A stretch of DNA of 7,854 bases from Candidatus Hydrogenedentes bacterium UBA2224 (GCA_002348185.1 DDYW01000105.1:1-7854); one strand, 5' to 3'. Shown: positions 1-6,910, counted from the first letter of the stretch. Notes: generated by a model not told the origin, from the sequence alone. A program made the numbers and translations.

Positions 1-174
1 AGACGCCTGCGCTACAAGAAAGAAGGATGCCGGACTGTTCGGGTGATCGGGGCGTGGGGCACAACGCACGCGAGCCGCAACAGTCATGCTGGATCGGTTG
101 CCATCATCCGGCGAACGAGGCGAGTGCTCTCGCTGCTCGAACCAGTAGAGGGGGATGGACGCCCGGGCGGATGG
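1..174. other. Left-edge stretch with no assignable gene
   Basis: This stretch lies downstream of the AAC(3)-like gene. Frames stay open on both strands, as expected for GC-rich DNA, but none gives a recognisable protein. The best minus-strand start is an ATG at 87-85, and its 29-residue translation to the window edge resembles nothing I know. The perfect 10-base palindrome cgcccgggcg sits at 160-169 just past the stop of the preceding gene, but it has no loop and no T-run, so I do not call it a terminator. The 3' end of a plus-strand gene could lie here: one frame stops at 44-46. Confidence 0.4.
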
Positions 175-1001
175 TCACGGGGCCGGATGCTGAATACGTT
201 CGCGGCGCAGCCAGCAGGTGGCACAGGCCGTGTCGCAGAGGTAGCCGGTGGGGTGGGCCTGGAGGAGAGCGACGGCGGCGTTCAGGAGGGGTTTCATGTC
301 GCACAGCATGGCGCGGGCTTTCCCGACGCGTCCATCGCGGATCAGTCCGGCCTGACGAAAACTCTTCTCGAATTTGGGAAAACCGCGGCTGCAGCCGGGG
401 ATGATCTCGACGGGCACCTCTTCGACGGCGCCGCCGGGGAGCGCGCGGAGGGCTACGGGCTCGAAACCGGCGCAGGGCAGGTGGAGGTAGGGCACGCGGG
501 CGTAATACTCGGCCAGGTGCAGGAGGGTGCACGATTCGAAGCCGCACCCGATCAGGAGGACCTTCGCGTCCAGCTCCTGGAGACGATCCAGCGGCGAATT
601 CCTGCCCACGGGCAGGGCGGCGTTGTGTTCGGCCAGGATTTCAGCGGCGCCTTCGCCGATGCCCGCGGCGGAATGGGTGGGGCTTGCGCTGCGGATGACG
701 CCGGGCTGCTTGCGCGCCAGCTCGGGCCAGATGCCGATCGAGGGGTCTTCCGCAGATCGGGGTGAAACGGAGGACAGTCCACCGCGCCGCGGCACGAGTA
801 GGTGTGTGTGGGGAAGAACAGCGCGCCGTGCGGGCCGGGCACGTGAAGGTACGCAGCGAACAGATTGGGGACGTCGCTGCGCGGGATTCGGGTCTTCCGC
901 AGTCCGGTATGCACAAAGAGGCGGTCGCCGGGAACGACTCCGATGTCGCGGAGCTGCCCGGCCAGGCGGTCCGGCGTCCAGTTTCGGAAACTAAACCACA
1001 T
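175..1001 (-). pseudogene. AAC(3)-family N-acetyltransferase, one-base frameshift
   Basis: The family transfers acetyl from acetyl-CoA to an amine; the classic members modify the 3-amino group of aminoglycosides, but many chromosomal homologues have no proven resistance role. Two frames are needed. The first (1001 down to about 744) encodes MWFSFRNW..., a GVVPGDRLFVHTGL segment (residues 21-34) and FFPTHTYS (62-69). The second continues with PSIGIWPELAR, RSASPTHSAAGIG and KVLLIGCGFESCTLLHLAE, the usual AAC(3) order. Adding one base to the C-run at 742-745 joins them as FHPDLRKT-PSIGIWPE and gives about 275 residues, normal for the family. No canonical -1 slippery heptamer is present, so a lost base or sequence error is likelier than programmed slippage. 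The C-terminus carries CDTACATC, a CxxxCxxC spacing not typical of the family. The start ATG lies 4 nt past the tatD stop, so it is the last gene of the operon. Confidence 0.8.
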
Positions 1002-1005
1002 GGCG

Positions 1006-1788
1006 TTAGACCTGTTGCGGCCCGGCGGCCACCCGGAACAGCCGCGCGGCGTTCGAGCTTGTCCATTCCGCGAACTCCGCCAGTGTAACGCCTTTCAGGT
1101 CCGCAACACAGCCTGCGGTGTGGTGGATGTGGAGGGGCTCGCAGCGTTTTCCCCGGACGGGCTGGGGAGCGAGGTAGGGGCTGTCGGTTTCGATGAGGAT
1201 GCGGTCGATGGGCACGACGGCGGCGGCCTGGCGGAGGGGTTCCGCCTTTGGAAACGTGATGTTTCCGGCAAACGAGACGTGGAAGCCCAGTTCGACGCAC
1301 TTCGCGGCGAACGCCGCGCTGCTGCCGAAGCAGTGCATGATGACGCCGGGCAGGCGGTCGCGGGCGTTGGCGAGGATGGCGGCGGTATCGTCGTCGGCGT
1401 CGCGGTTGTGGATGATGACGGGCAGGCGGAGGGTCGCGGCGAGTTCGAGCTGGGCTTCGAACGCGCGCCGCTGCTCGGCGGGAGAGGTTTCGGCGTACCG
1501 GTAGTAGTCGAGACCGATCTCGCCGATGGCGACGACGCCCTGGCTGGCGGCCAGGCCGGAGAGGAGTTCGAGGGCGGAGGCATCCAGCCGGCCGGCATGG
1601 TAGGGATGGAGCCCGACGGCGGCGTAGACCTGGTCACGGATCATGGCAACGGCGCGGCGGCTGGTGTCGAGGTCATCGCCGACAACAAGCAGCCAATCGA
1701 GTGCGTCGAGGCTGCGCTCGAGCACCGCGGCGCGGTCGTCGTCAAAGCGGTGGTCCTGGAGGTGGCAGTGTGTGTCGGCGAGGGGCAT
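1006..1788 (-). CDS. tatD: TatD-family metal-dependent hydrolase/DNase
   Basis: Cytoplasmic TIM-barrel metalloenzyme of the amidohydrolase superfamily; characterised relatives are 3'-5' exonucleases or DNases that use two divalent metals. The 260 residues match the usual length. The metal-site motifs appear in order: DTHCHL (5-10, His7 and His9), GLHP (59-62), GEIGLDYYR (89-97, Glu90), IIHNRDA (125-131, His127), IMHCF (150-154, His152) and LIETDSPYLAP (198-208, Asp202). GNITFPKA (175-182) is also characteristic. The ATG overlaps the ricT stop by one base (TGATG), so it is probably co-translated. A tatD homologue near tmk and holB is common in bacteria. Substrate choice within the family (DNA, D-aminoacyl-tRNA or other) cannot be read from sequence. 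Confidence 0.95.
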   Translation of the reverse strand: MPLADTHCHLQDHRFDDDRAAVLERSLDALDWLLVVGDDLDTSRRAVAMIRDQVYAAVGLHPYHAGRLDASALELLSGLAASQGVVAIGEIGLDYYRYAETSPAEQRRAFEAQLELAATLRLPVIIHNRDADDDTAAILANARDRLPGVIMHCFGSSAAFAAKCVELGFHVSFAGNITFPKAEPLRQAAAVVPIDRILIETDSPYLAPQPVRGKRCEPLHIHHTAGCVADLKGVTLAEFAEWTSSNAARLFRVAAGPQQV

Positions 1789-2756
1789 CAGCCCGCCGCC
1801 CCGCCGGCATTCCCGGGGGCGCCGCCAGGGTTTCTGGACTTTTTGCGGCGCCGGCGCCGCGGGCGGCGTTTGGCCGTTGAGGAATCGCCGGACTGCGAGG
1901 GGTCTTGGGGAGCGCGGCTTGGCGCCGGTTGGGGAGCGGGTTCGTCGGCGGGTAGTTCGCCGGGCTCTTCCTCGAATACGTCCACGATGGGGTCCTCGGA
2001 GGTTTCGGCGGCGATGATTTCCTCATCGGGTTGTTCGGCGAGCTCGTCGTCGAGTTCCGCGTCCTCTTCGGTCTCGACGGGAACCTCGGCACGCGCGGCG
2101 GCCCTGAGTCTTCGCGGGTCGACGTACATCTCGTTTTCGTATGCGAGGCAGCACAGGAGGCGGCCGCATTGGCCGCTGATTTTGGAGGGGTTGAGGGATA
2201 GATTCTGCCGTTTGGCCATCTTCATGGAGATGGGTTTGAACTCGGTGAGCCATGAAGCGCAACAGAGTTCGCGGCCGCAGATGCCCAGCCCGCCGACGAT
2301 CTTGGCTTCGTCGCGCACCTGGATGTGGCGCAGTTCGATGCGGGTCTTGAGATCCTGGGCGAGGTCGCGGACGAGTTTTCGGAAGTCAACGCGTTCGGCG
2401 GCGGTGAAGTAGAAGATGACCTTGTGCTTGTCGAAGGTGTATTCGACGTCGACCAGTTTCATGGGGAGCTTGTGGAGGCTGATTTTTTGCGCGCAGATAT
2501 CCTTTGCGCGGTCCTCTTCGCGTTGAAGTTGGCTGAACGTGGTTTCGTCGGCGAGGGTGGCCCGGCGCACGACGGTCATCTTGATGAGTTCTTTCATGCC
2601 CTCGGGGCAGTCTTCGGGGGCGACAATGCACAGTCCGTATTCGAGGCCCCGGTCGCTGCGCACGATGCATTTGTCGTGGCGTTTGAGGGGGATATCTTCG
2701 CACAGGAACGTGAAGACCCGGGTGGGTTTGCGAAGGCGTATTCTAACGGTCTGCAT
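1788..2756 (-). CDS. ricT: RicT/YaaT-like PSP1 domain protein with long charged tail
   Basis: PSP1 C-terminal domain protein. In Bacillus subtilis the homologue RicT (YaaT) forms an Fe-S-containing complex with RicA and RicF that affects mRNA processing, sporulation and competence; whether that partner set exists here is unknown. The conserved core spans about residues 1-207 and ends in two cysteine blocks, GLGICGRELCCASW (Cys160, 165, 166) and SGQCGRLLCCLAYE (Cys197, 202, 203). These are the family signature and the plausible cluster ligands. Residues from about 220 on are low-complexity: a Glu/Asp-rich stretch, then Pro-rich, then a basic RRPRRRRRKK block. This makes the protein 322 residues against 275 in B. 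subtilis. It follows holB by 24 nt, the same order as in Firmicutes. The ATG at 2756 has a strong Shine-Dalgarno. Confidence 0.92.
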   Translation of the reverse strand: MQTVRIRLRKPTRVFTFLCEDIPLKRHDKCIVRSDRGLEYGLCIVAPEDCPEGMKELIKMTVVRRATLADETTFSQLQREEDRAKDICAQKISLHKLPMKLVDVEYTFDKHKVIFYFTAAERVDFRKLVRDLAQDLKTRIELRHIQVRDEAKIVGGLGICGRELCCASWLTEFKPISMKMAKRQNLSLNPSKISGQCGRLLCCLAYENEMYVDPRRLRAAARAEVPVETEEDAELDDELAEQPDEEIIAAETSEDPIVDVFEEEPGELPADEPAPQPAPSRAPQDPSQSGDSSTAKRRPRRRRRKKSRNPGGAPGNAGGAAG

Positions 2757-2766
2757 CTATATACCA

Positions 2767-2774
2767 CTCCTCCC
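2767..2774 (-). promoter_or_regulatory. Shine-Dalgarno of ricT, partly self-complementary
   Basis: The minus strand reads GGGAGGAG 10 nt before the ricT ATG, in the 24-nt holB-ricT gap. The adjacent CCTCC (2776-2780 region) can pair with this GGAGG in a small hairpin, so access of the ribosome might depend on translation through the holB stop. The pairing is short, with a loop of 2-4 nt, and may not matter in the cell. Confidence 0.6.
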
Positions 2775-2780
2775 TGGAGG

Positions 2781-3869
2781 CTACCTGGCCGCCAGCGCGA
2801 AAAACAGGTCGCGAAACACGCGTTCCTCGTTCACGAACCGGTCGAGGTAATACCGCGCCTTTTCCACCGCCGCGATCTTCTGGTCGGGGGCGCTCGAGAC
2901 CCGCTCGCGGAACCGGTCCAGGCAGTCCCGGTTAAGGATCTTGCTTTCGTTTGCCGTGGCCGCGAAGACCATTTCGTCGCGGTACCACGTTTCCCACAGG
3001 AACAGGTAATCCAGTATAGCACGGCGAATTGCCGCGGCGGTATGAGCGAGCCGGAGCTCCTTGAGCGCTTGCTTGTCCTGGACGTCCGCGGCGTCGTTGT
3101 GATCGATTTTCAGTTCGGCGTCGATGGCGGCCTCAATCTGCTTACGTTGCGCTTCAAGGTTTTTGGCAAACTCTTCAGCCAACTCGACGGGGTCGTTGCC
3201 GTCGCGCAATTGCCCGACGATGTGGAGGGCGATATCGCGCTTGTCGGAATCCACGAGATCCAGTGCGCGGTCCATGCGTCCCTGAGAGAGCGCGGCGATG
3301 GCCTCGGCCCTGTCGTGGAGAAGGTCCCGTTCGCGCCGCAGCAGGTCGAGTACGGTCTCGGGACGGAGGCTTCGAAAGCGTACCAACTGGCACCGCGACC
3401 GGATCGTGGGCAGCAACTCGCGGGGAAACTCGCTGATGAGAATGAACAAGGTGCGGCCGGGCGGTTCCTCGAGCATTTTGAGGAAATGGTTCTGCGCCGC
3501 GAGATTCATACGCTCGGCGTCATGAAAGATCACGGTGCGCCATTGCGATTCGAACGGGCGCAGGGAACAGATCTCGTTGACGTCGCTGATGTCGTCCACG
3601 GAAATGGTTCGCGACTTGGCTTTGGGCGTGATGGTATTGACGTCGGGGTGGTTTCCGTGGATGACTTTGCGACAGGGCAGGCAGGCGTCGCAGGCGTCGT
3701 CCGGGCGTTCCTTGCAGTTGAGGGCCTTGGCCAGTTCGAGAGCGGCGAGCGCTTTGCCCACGCCGCCGGGTCCCCAGAAGAGCAGGGCGTTTGGGATGCG
3801 GCCCTGGCTGAGGATCCGGCGCATGAGGCGCACAGCGACTTCCTGATCTCTGACGTCCGAGAAACTCAC
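2781..3869 (-). CDS. holB: DNA polymerase III subunit delta' (clamp-loader)
   Basis: Clamp-loader subunit that, with delta and tau/gamma, opens the beta sliding clamp and loads it on primed DNA. The 362 residues begin with an AAA+ module. The P-loop region is GPGGVGKA (33-40), a zinc knuckle follows at Cys52, Cys60, Cys63 and Cys66 (CDACLPC), the Walker B-like VIFHDAERM is at 113-121, NHFLKMLEEPP at 127-137, and the SRC motif with the arginine finger at 158-160. Ala replaces the usual Ser/Thr after the P-loop Lys. Delta' subunits are often ATP-inactive, so this supports delta' over DnaX, as does the short C-terminus without DnaX domains. The start is GTG, overlapping the tmk stop by 4 bases (GTGA), with GGAG 8 nt upstream. 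The C-terminal third (about 230-362) is the divergent oligomerisation region. Confidence 0.93.
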   Translation of the reverse strand: MSFSDVRDQEVAVRLMRRILSQGRIPNALLFWGPGGVGKALAALELAKALNCKERPDDACDACLPCRKVIHGNHPDVNTITPKAKSRTISVDDISDVNEICSLRPFESQWRTVIFHDAERMNLAAQNHFLKMLEEPPGRTLFILISEFPRELLPTIRSRCQLVRFRSLRPETVLDLLRRERDLLHDRAEAIAALSQGRMDRALDLVDSDKRDIALHIVGQLRDGNDPVELAEEFAKNLEAQRKQIEAAIDAELKIDHNDAADVQDKQALKELRLAHTAAAIRRAILDYLFLWETWYRDEMVFAATANESKILNRDCLDRFRERVSSAPDQKIAAVEKARYYLDRFVNEERVFRDLFFALAAR

Positions 3870-4492
3870 GGCTGCTCCAGGACCATTCGAACCAGTTCGT
3901 AGATGGCCGCGGCGACCGCCTCGGGGGGCTGTGCGGCGTCGACGACCTTCACGCGTTCCGGTTCGGATTCGGCGATGCGCAGAAACTCACGGCGCACGCG
4001 CTGATGAAACTCGAGGGGTTCGCGCTCGATGCGGTCGCGCGTGCGGGCCGCGGCGGCCCGTTTGAGGCCCTCCTCGGCGGGGATATCGAGCACGATGGTG
4101 AGGTCGGGCCAGACCGCGCCGGTGGCCAGACGGTGGAGGTTGCGGACGGTGTCGCCGGGCAGGACGCGCCCCGCGCCCTGGTAGGCGGTAGTGCTGTCGG
4201 CAAACCGGTCGCAGATGACGATGGCGCCCTCGTCGAGCGCGGGCCGGATGCGTTCGGCGACGTGTTGCGCGCGGGCGGCCTCGTAGAGCAGGAGTTCGGC
4301 CACGGGCGACAGGGCGGTGTTCGCGGGATCGAGGAGGATGTCGCGAATGGCCTCGGCGATGGGGGTGCCGCCGGGCTCACGGGTGAGCAGAACGCGGCGG
4401 CCTTCCCTTTCCAGGCGGTCGCGGAGCAGGGTCATCTGCGTGGTTTTCCCGCAGCCTTCGACGCCTTCCAGCGTTATGAACGCACCGTTCAT
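3866..4492 (-). CDS. tmk: Thymidylate kinase
   Basis: Phosphorylates dTMP to dTDP with ATP, an essential step in dTTP supply, in the cytoplasm. At 208 residues it has typical length. Motifs: P-loop EGVEGCGKTTQ (9-19), the REPGGT segment that contacts the substrate (38-43), DRFADSTTAYQGAGR (95-109) with the DR pair and the TMP-binding loop, and a LID-like Arg-rich stretch ARTRDRIE (149-156). The ATG overlaps the tyrA stop by 4 bases (ATGA) and is preceded by GGGAGAG. It is immediately followed by holB, a pairing conserved in very many bacteria, so nucleotide supply and the clamp loader are co-expressed. Confidence 0.96.
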   Translation of the reverse strand: MNGAFITLEGVEGCGKTTQMTLLRDRLEREGRRVLLTREPGGTPIAEAIRDILLDPANTALSPVAELLLYEAARAQHVAERIRPALDEGAIVICDRFADSTTAYQGAGRVLPGDTVRNLHRLATGAVWPDLTIVLDIPAEEGLKRAAAARTRDRIEREPLEFHQRVRREFLRIAESEPERVKVVDAAQPPEAVAAAIYELVRMVLEQP

Positions 4493-5346
4493 GGCTCTCC
4501 CAGTGCTTTTGCGCGCGCCTCCCGGGCCTGTTCAAAAAACGCCTCGAGCGCGTCGGCGTGGCCCTCGTCCACCATGCGCCGGACCTCGGCGAGATCGTGT
4601 ATCAGGGCATCGAGACCTTCCGCGATGGCGGCCGGGTTGGTGAGGCAGATGTCGCGCCAGAGTTCGGGGCGGCCGTCGGCGACGCGCGTGACATCGCGGA
4701 ACCCGGCGCCAACGACGGGCCGGACATCGCCCGCGGCCGCGGCCAGACGCGCAATGCATCCTGCGACGATGTGGGGGATGTGGCTGGTGCGCGCGACGAG
4801 CGCGTCGTGGAGGGCGGGCTCGAGCGGCACGACCCGCGCGCCGACGGCTTCCCAGAGGGTCGTGATTCGGGCGCGCGCGTCCGTGGCGCGGGGGGCGGCG
4901 TCGACGATGGTGACGCAGCCCTCGTAGAGGGACGGGGTCGCGAACTCGGGGCCGGATTTTTCGGAGCCGGCCATGGGGTGGCTTCCGACAAAGCGCAGCG
5001 GGGCGGGCCAGGTGCGCGCGGCGTGCGCGCAGATGACGGCCTTGGTGCTGGCGACGTCGGTGACGAGCGCGGAGGGCGAGCATGCGGGCCGGATCGCGTC
5101 CAGGATGGTCGGCACGCCCGCGGCGGGCGTGCACACGACGACGAGATCCGCGCCGCGGCAGGCTTCGGCGGGGTCGAAGAAGGCGGCGTCGATGATGCCA
5201 AGCGCAGCGGCCTGATCCAGGGTTCGGGGGCTGCGTCCAACGCCGCGCACGGTATCCGCCAGGTTTCGGGTCTTCATGGCCAGGGCGAGCGAACCGCCCA
5301 GGAGCCCTACACCGATGATGGTTACGGCGCCGTAGCGTGGTGTCAC
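4489..5346 (-). CDS. tyrA: Prephenate (or arogenate) dehydrogenase
   Basis: NAD(P)-dependent oxidative decarboxylation in tyrosine synthesis, prephenate to 4-hydroxyphenylpyruvate or arogenate to tyrosine. The 285 residues form a single TyrA core without chorismate mutase or C-terminal ACT domain, so feedback inhibition by an ACT module is absent. Seen: Rossmann dinucleotide motif IIGVGLLGGS (10-19), TDVASTK (96-102), GSHPMAGSEKSG (121-132) with the catalytic-region His123, then HDALVARTSHIPH and the FRDVTRVADGRPELWRDI segment typical of the helical dimerisation domain. The start is GTG, overlapping the hisA stop (GTGA), behind a GGAGGGAGGGG purine run. Substrate and cofactor preference cannot be settled by eye. 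Confidence 0.93.
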   Translation of the reverse strand: MTPRYGAVTIIGVGLLGGSLALAMKTRNLADTVRGVGRSPRTLDQAAALGIIDAAFFDPAEACRGADLVVVCTPAAGVPTILDAIRPACSPSALVTDVASTKAVICAHAARTWPAPLRFVGSHPMAGSEKSGPEFATPSLYEGCVTIVDAAPRATDARARITTLWEAVGARVVPLEPALHDALVARTSHIPHIVAGCIARLAAAAGDVRPVVGAGFRDVTRVADGRPELWRDICLTNPAAIAEGLDALIHDLAEVRRMVDEGHADALEAFFEQAREARAKALGEP

Positions 5347-6071
5347 GCCCCTCCCTCCGCGACAGCGATGGCCTCGGCGATGTCGATGGCGCCGAGATAC
5401 AGAGCGCGCCCGATGATGACCTCATCCACGCCGTCTGGTTCGATTTCCTTTAAGCGCTGGACATCCTGGATGGACGACACGCCGCCGGACGCGGTTACGG
5501 GGATGCCGATGGCGCGGGCGATGGCCCGGGTGGCGGCGATGTTGGGGCCTTGCATCATGCCGTCGCTGTTGATGTCGGTGTAGATGATGCGGGCCACCCC
5601 GGCCTGTTCCATCTCCCGGGCGAATTCCAGGGCGCTGGTGGCGGTGGTATCGCGCCAGGCGCTGAGGGAAACGCGTCCGTCGCGGGCGTCGACGCCGACG
5701 GCGATTTTTCCGGGATGGGCGGCGATGGCCTGCCGGAGAAAGTCGCGGTTGCGGTAGGCGGCGGTGCCCAGGATGACGCGCTCGGCGCCGGCGTCGGCGG
5801 CGGCATCGACGTCGGCCATGCCGCGAATACCCCCGCCGATTTCGAAGGGGATTCCGGCCGTGTTCAAGGCGCGCAGGGCGTCGAGGGCGCACAAACGGCC
5901 TTCGCGCGCGCCATCGAGGTCGACGATATGGACGAGTCCGCGGACCGCTTCAAACCACTTGCGGGCCTGGTCGACCGGGTCGTCGGCGAAGATGGTTTCC
6001 TGCCCGTAGTCGCCCTGCACCAGATTGACGCAGCGCCCACCGCGGATATCGACGGCCGGTACAATTTGCAT
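5343..6071 (-). CDS. hisA: HisA, ProFAR isomerase of histidine synthesis
   Basis: 1-(5-phosphoribosyl)-5-[(5-phosphoribosylamino)methylideneamino]imidazole-4-carboxamide isomerase, the fourth step of histidine synthesis; a cytoplasmic (beta-alpha)8 barrel. The 242 residues fit the family. Seen: the N-terminal VPAVDIRGG (4-12) with catalytic Asp8, VNLVQGDYGQET (15-26), the first phosphate-binding FEIGGGIR (76-83), VGVDARDG (125-132) with the second catalytic Asp128, TDINSDGMMQGPN (165-177) and the second phosphate loop TASGGVSS. HisA rather than HisF is favoured by VNLVQG near the start and by Asp8 in AVDIRGG. It starts 11 nt after the rplT stop with only a weak GCGGGGC ribosome site, suggesting dependence on translation of rplT. 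No other his genes are in view. Confidence 0.95.
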   Translation of the reverse strand: MQIVPAVDIRGGRCVNLVQGDYGQETIFADDPVDQARKWFEAVRGLVHIVDLDGAREGRLCALDALRALNTAGIPFEIGGGIRGMADVDAAADAGAERVILGTAAYRNRDFLRQAIAAHPGKIAVGVDARDGRVSLSAWRDTTATSALEFAREMEQAGVARIIYTDINSDGMMQGPNIAATRAIARAIGIPVTASGGVSSIQDVQRLKEIEPDGVDEVIIGRALYLGAIDIAEAIAVAEGGA

Positions 6072-6082
6072 GGCGGCCCCGC

Positions 6083-6439
6083 CTAGTCGAGTTCGGCTTT
6101 GGCTAATTCCACCAGCTTCGTGAAGCCGGCTTCATCGGATACGGCCATCTCGGCGAGCATTTTGCGGTTGACGTCGATGTTGGCTTTGCGGAGGCCGAGG
6201 ATGAAGCGGCTGTAGGGCATGCCGTTGGCCCGTGTGGCGGCATTGATGCGCGCGATCCAGAGTTTGCGGAAATCGCGTTTGCGCACTTTGCGGTCGCGAT
6301 AGGCGTAGACGCCGGCGTGCTCGACGGCCTGGCGGGCGGTCTTGATCAGGCGATGGCGGCTGCCCCGGTATCCGGACGCGAGCTTGATAAACTTCTTGCG
6401 GCGCTGGCGCGACGCAGGCGAATTTGTTGAACGTGGCAT
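6083..6439 (-). CDS. rplT: 50S ribosomal protein L20
   Basis: Early-assembling large-subunit protein that binds 23S rRNA, and in other bacteria also represses its own operon. The 118 residues match the family. Diagnostic stretches are RRKKFIKLASGYRGSRHRL near the N-terminus, AYRDRKVRKRDFRKLWIARINAA (about 46-68) and PYSRFILGLRKANIDVNRKMLAEMAVSD. The N-terminus MPRSTNSPASR is less basic than the common MPRVKRG form. It is third in the conserved infC-rpmI-rplT order. The GAGG Shine-Dalgarno lies 9 nt before the ATG. Confidence 0.97.
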   Translation of the reverse strand: MPRSTNSPASRQRRKKFIKLASGYRGSRHRLIKTARQAVEHAGVYAYRDRKVRKRDFRKLWIARINAATRANGMPYSRFILGLRKANIDVNRKMLAEMAVSDEAGFTKLVELAKAELD

Positions 6440-6446
6440 GACTCAA

Positions 6447-6454
6447 ATCCTCAC
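6447..6454 (-). promoter_or_regulatory. Shine-Dalgarno of rplT
   Basis: GTGAGGAT on the minus strand, 9 nt (from GAGG) before the rplT ATG. It fixes the start of the 118-residue L20 and sits just downstream of the intergenic hairpin at 6463-6477. Confidence 0.7.
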
Positions 6455-6462
6455 GAGGTTGA

Positions 6463-6477
6463 CCGTCCTGCGGACGG
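6463..6477 (-). repeat. Hairpin in the rpmI-rplT gap
   Basis: CCGTCC-GCA-GGACGG forms a 6-bp stem with a three-base loop on the minus strand, in the 63-nt space between the L35 stop and the L20 start. GACCG just upstream can compete for part of the 3' arm. There is no T-run, so it is not a terminator; an RNA-processing or translational control role is possible but unproven. Confidence 0.55.
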
Positions 6478-6502
6478 CGGTCGTTCTATTTCTCCGGATG
6501 GT

Positions 6503-6700
6503 TTACCCATAGGGGAGCATTCGCTTGACGCGGTCGGTGTCTTCGGGGCCCAGGATCTCGGCCCTTCGAAGGCTGCGGCGGCGTTTGGCGGACTTGTGGG
6601 TCTTCAAGTGGCTCGCGAAGGCTTTGTGCCGCTTGATTTTTCCGGTCTTGGTGAGTTTGAACCGCTTGGACGCGGATTTGTTGGTTTTCATTTTCGGCAT
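6503..6700 (-). CDS. rpmI: 50S ribosomal protein L35
   Basis: Small basic large-subunit protein of 65 residues, the usual family size. The N-terminus MPKMKTNKSASKRFKLTKTG and the KRHKAFASHLKTHKSAKRRR stretch are diagnostic, and the C-terminus VKRMLPYG is typical. It lies between infC and rplT as in most bacteria, and a canonical AGGAGG sits 7 nt before the ATG, so translation is likely efficient and independent of infC, whose stop is 215 nt upstream. Confidence 0.97.
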   Translation of the reverse strand: MPKMKTNKSASKRFKLTKTGKIKRHKAFASHLKTHKSAKRRRSLRRAEILGPEDTDRVKRMLPYG

Positions 6701-6707
6701 TCGGTTT

Positions 6708-6713
6708 CCTCCT
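6708..6713 (-). promoter_or_regulatory. Shine-Dalgarno of rpmI (perfect AGGAGG)
   Basis: A perfect AGGAGG 7 nt before the L35 ATG on the minus strand, inside a longer purine stretch. It decides the start and marks the end of the structured infC-rpmI gap. Confidence 0.85.
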
Positions 6714-6759
6714 TCCTGTCTGGCTTACGGGTCGCAACGTGAGACCGGCGGCTCGTTCC

Positions 6760-6784
6760 TGCCGGCGCCCCCTGGGGGCCGGCA
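6760..6784 (-). repeat. GC-rich hairpin in the infC-rpmI gap
   Basis: On the minus strand TGCCGGC pairs with GCCGGCA (7 bp), with CCC/GGG continuing the stem inward past one bulged C. Outside, TCGTT can pair with AACGA across a three-base bulge. The next bases are GC-rich with no T-run, so it is not an intrinsic terminator. It sits about 60 nt before the L35 start. In E. coli L20 represses rpmI-rplT by binding structured RNA upstream of rpmI; a similar role here is inference. Confidence 0.6.
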
Positions 6785-6895
6785 ACGACGAGACGGACCA
6801 CTCTGCAACATGGCGAGGTGCGGGCTCGGCCCTCCCCGCCGTGCGGTCTCCTTGCGCACCCGGTAAACCGGCAGGTTGTTTCGTTTCGAACGTGC

Positions 6896-6910
6896 GCGGC
6901 CACTGGCCGC
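6896..6910 (-). repeat. Hairpin just after the infC stop
   Basis: GCGGCC-AGT-GGCCGC on the minus strand gives a 6-bp stem and three-base loop beginning 5 nt past the infC stop codon. It lacks a T-run. It may protect or process the 3' end of the infC coding segment, or simply reflect GC-rich sequence. Confidence 0.5.

Noticed and set aside
160..169. Palindrome cgcccgggcg after the AAC(3)-like gene, as a terminator
   Set aside because: It has no loop and no following T-run; such palindromes are common in GC-rich DNA.
735..760. Programmed -1 ribosomal frameshifting in the AAC(3)-like gene
   Set aside because: The codons around the junction do not form a canonical slippery heptamer. A lost base in a short homopolymer explains the data more simply.
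865..2412. Long plus-strand open frame of 515 codons opposite tatD and ricT
   Set aside because: It is antisense to two well-identified genes, and its translation is low-complexity with Ser and Gly runs. Long shadow frames are expected in GC-rich coding DNA.
2325..3902. Long plus-strand open frame of 525 codons opposite ricT and holB
   Set aside because: It is antisense to genes with clear catalytic or structural motifs, has no recognisable domain, and has no ribosome site or promoter of its own.
4004..5583. Plus-strand open frames opposite tmk, tyrA and hisA
   Set aside because: They are antisense to three motif-rich genes and look like compositional shadows.
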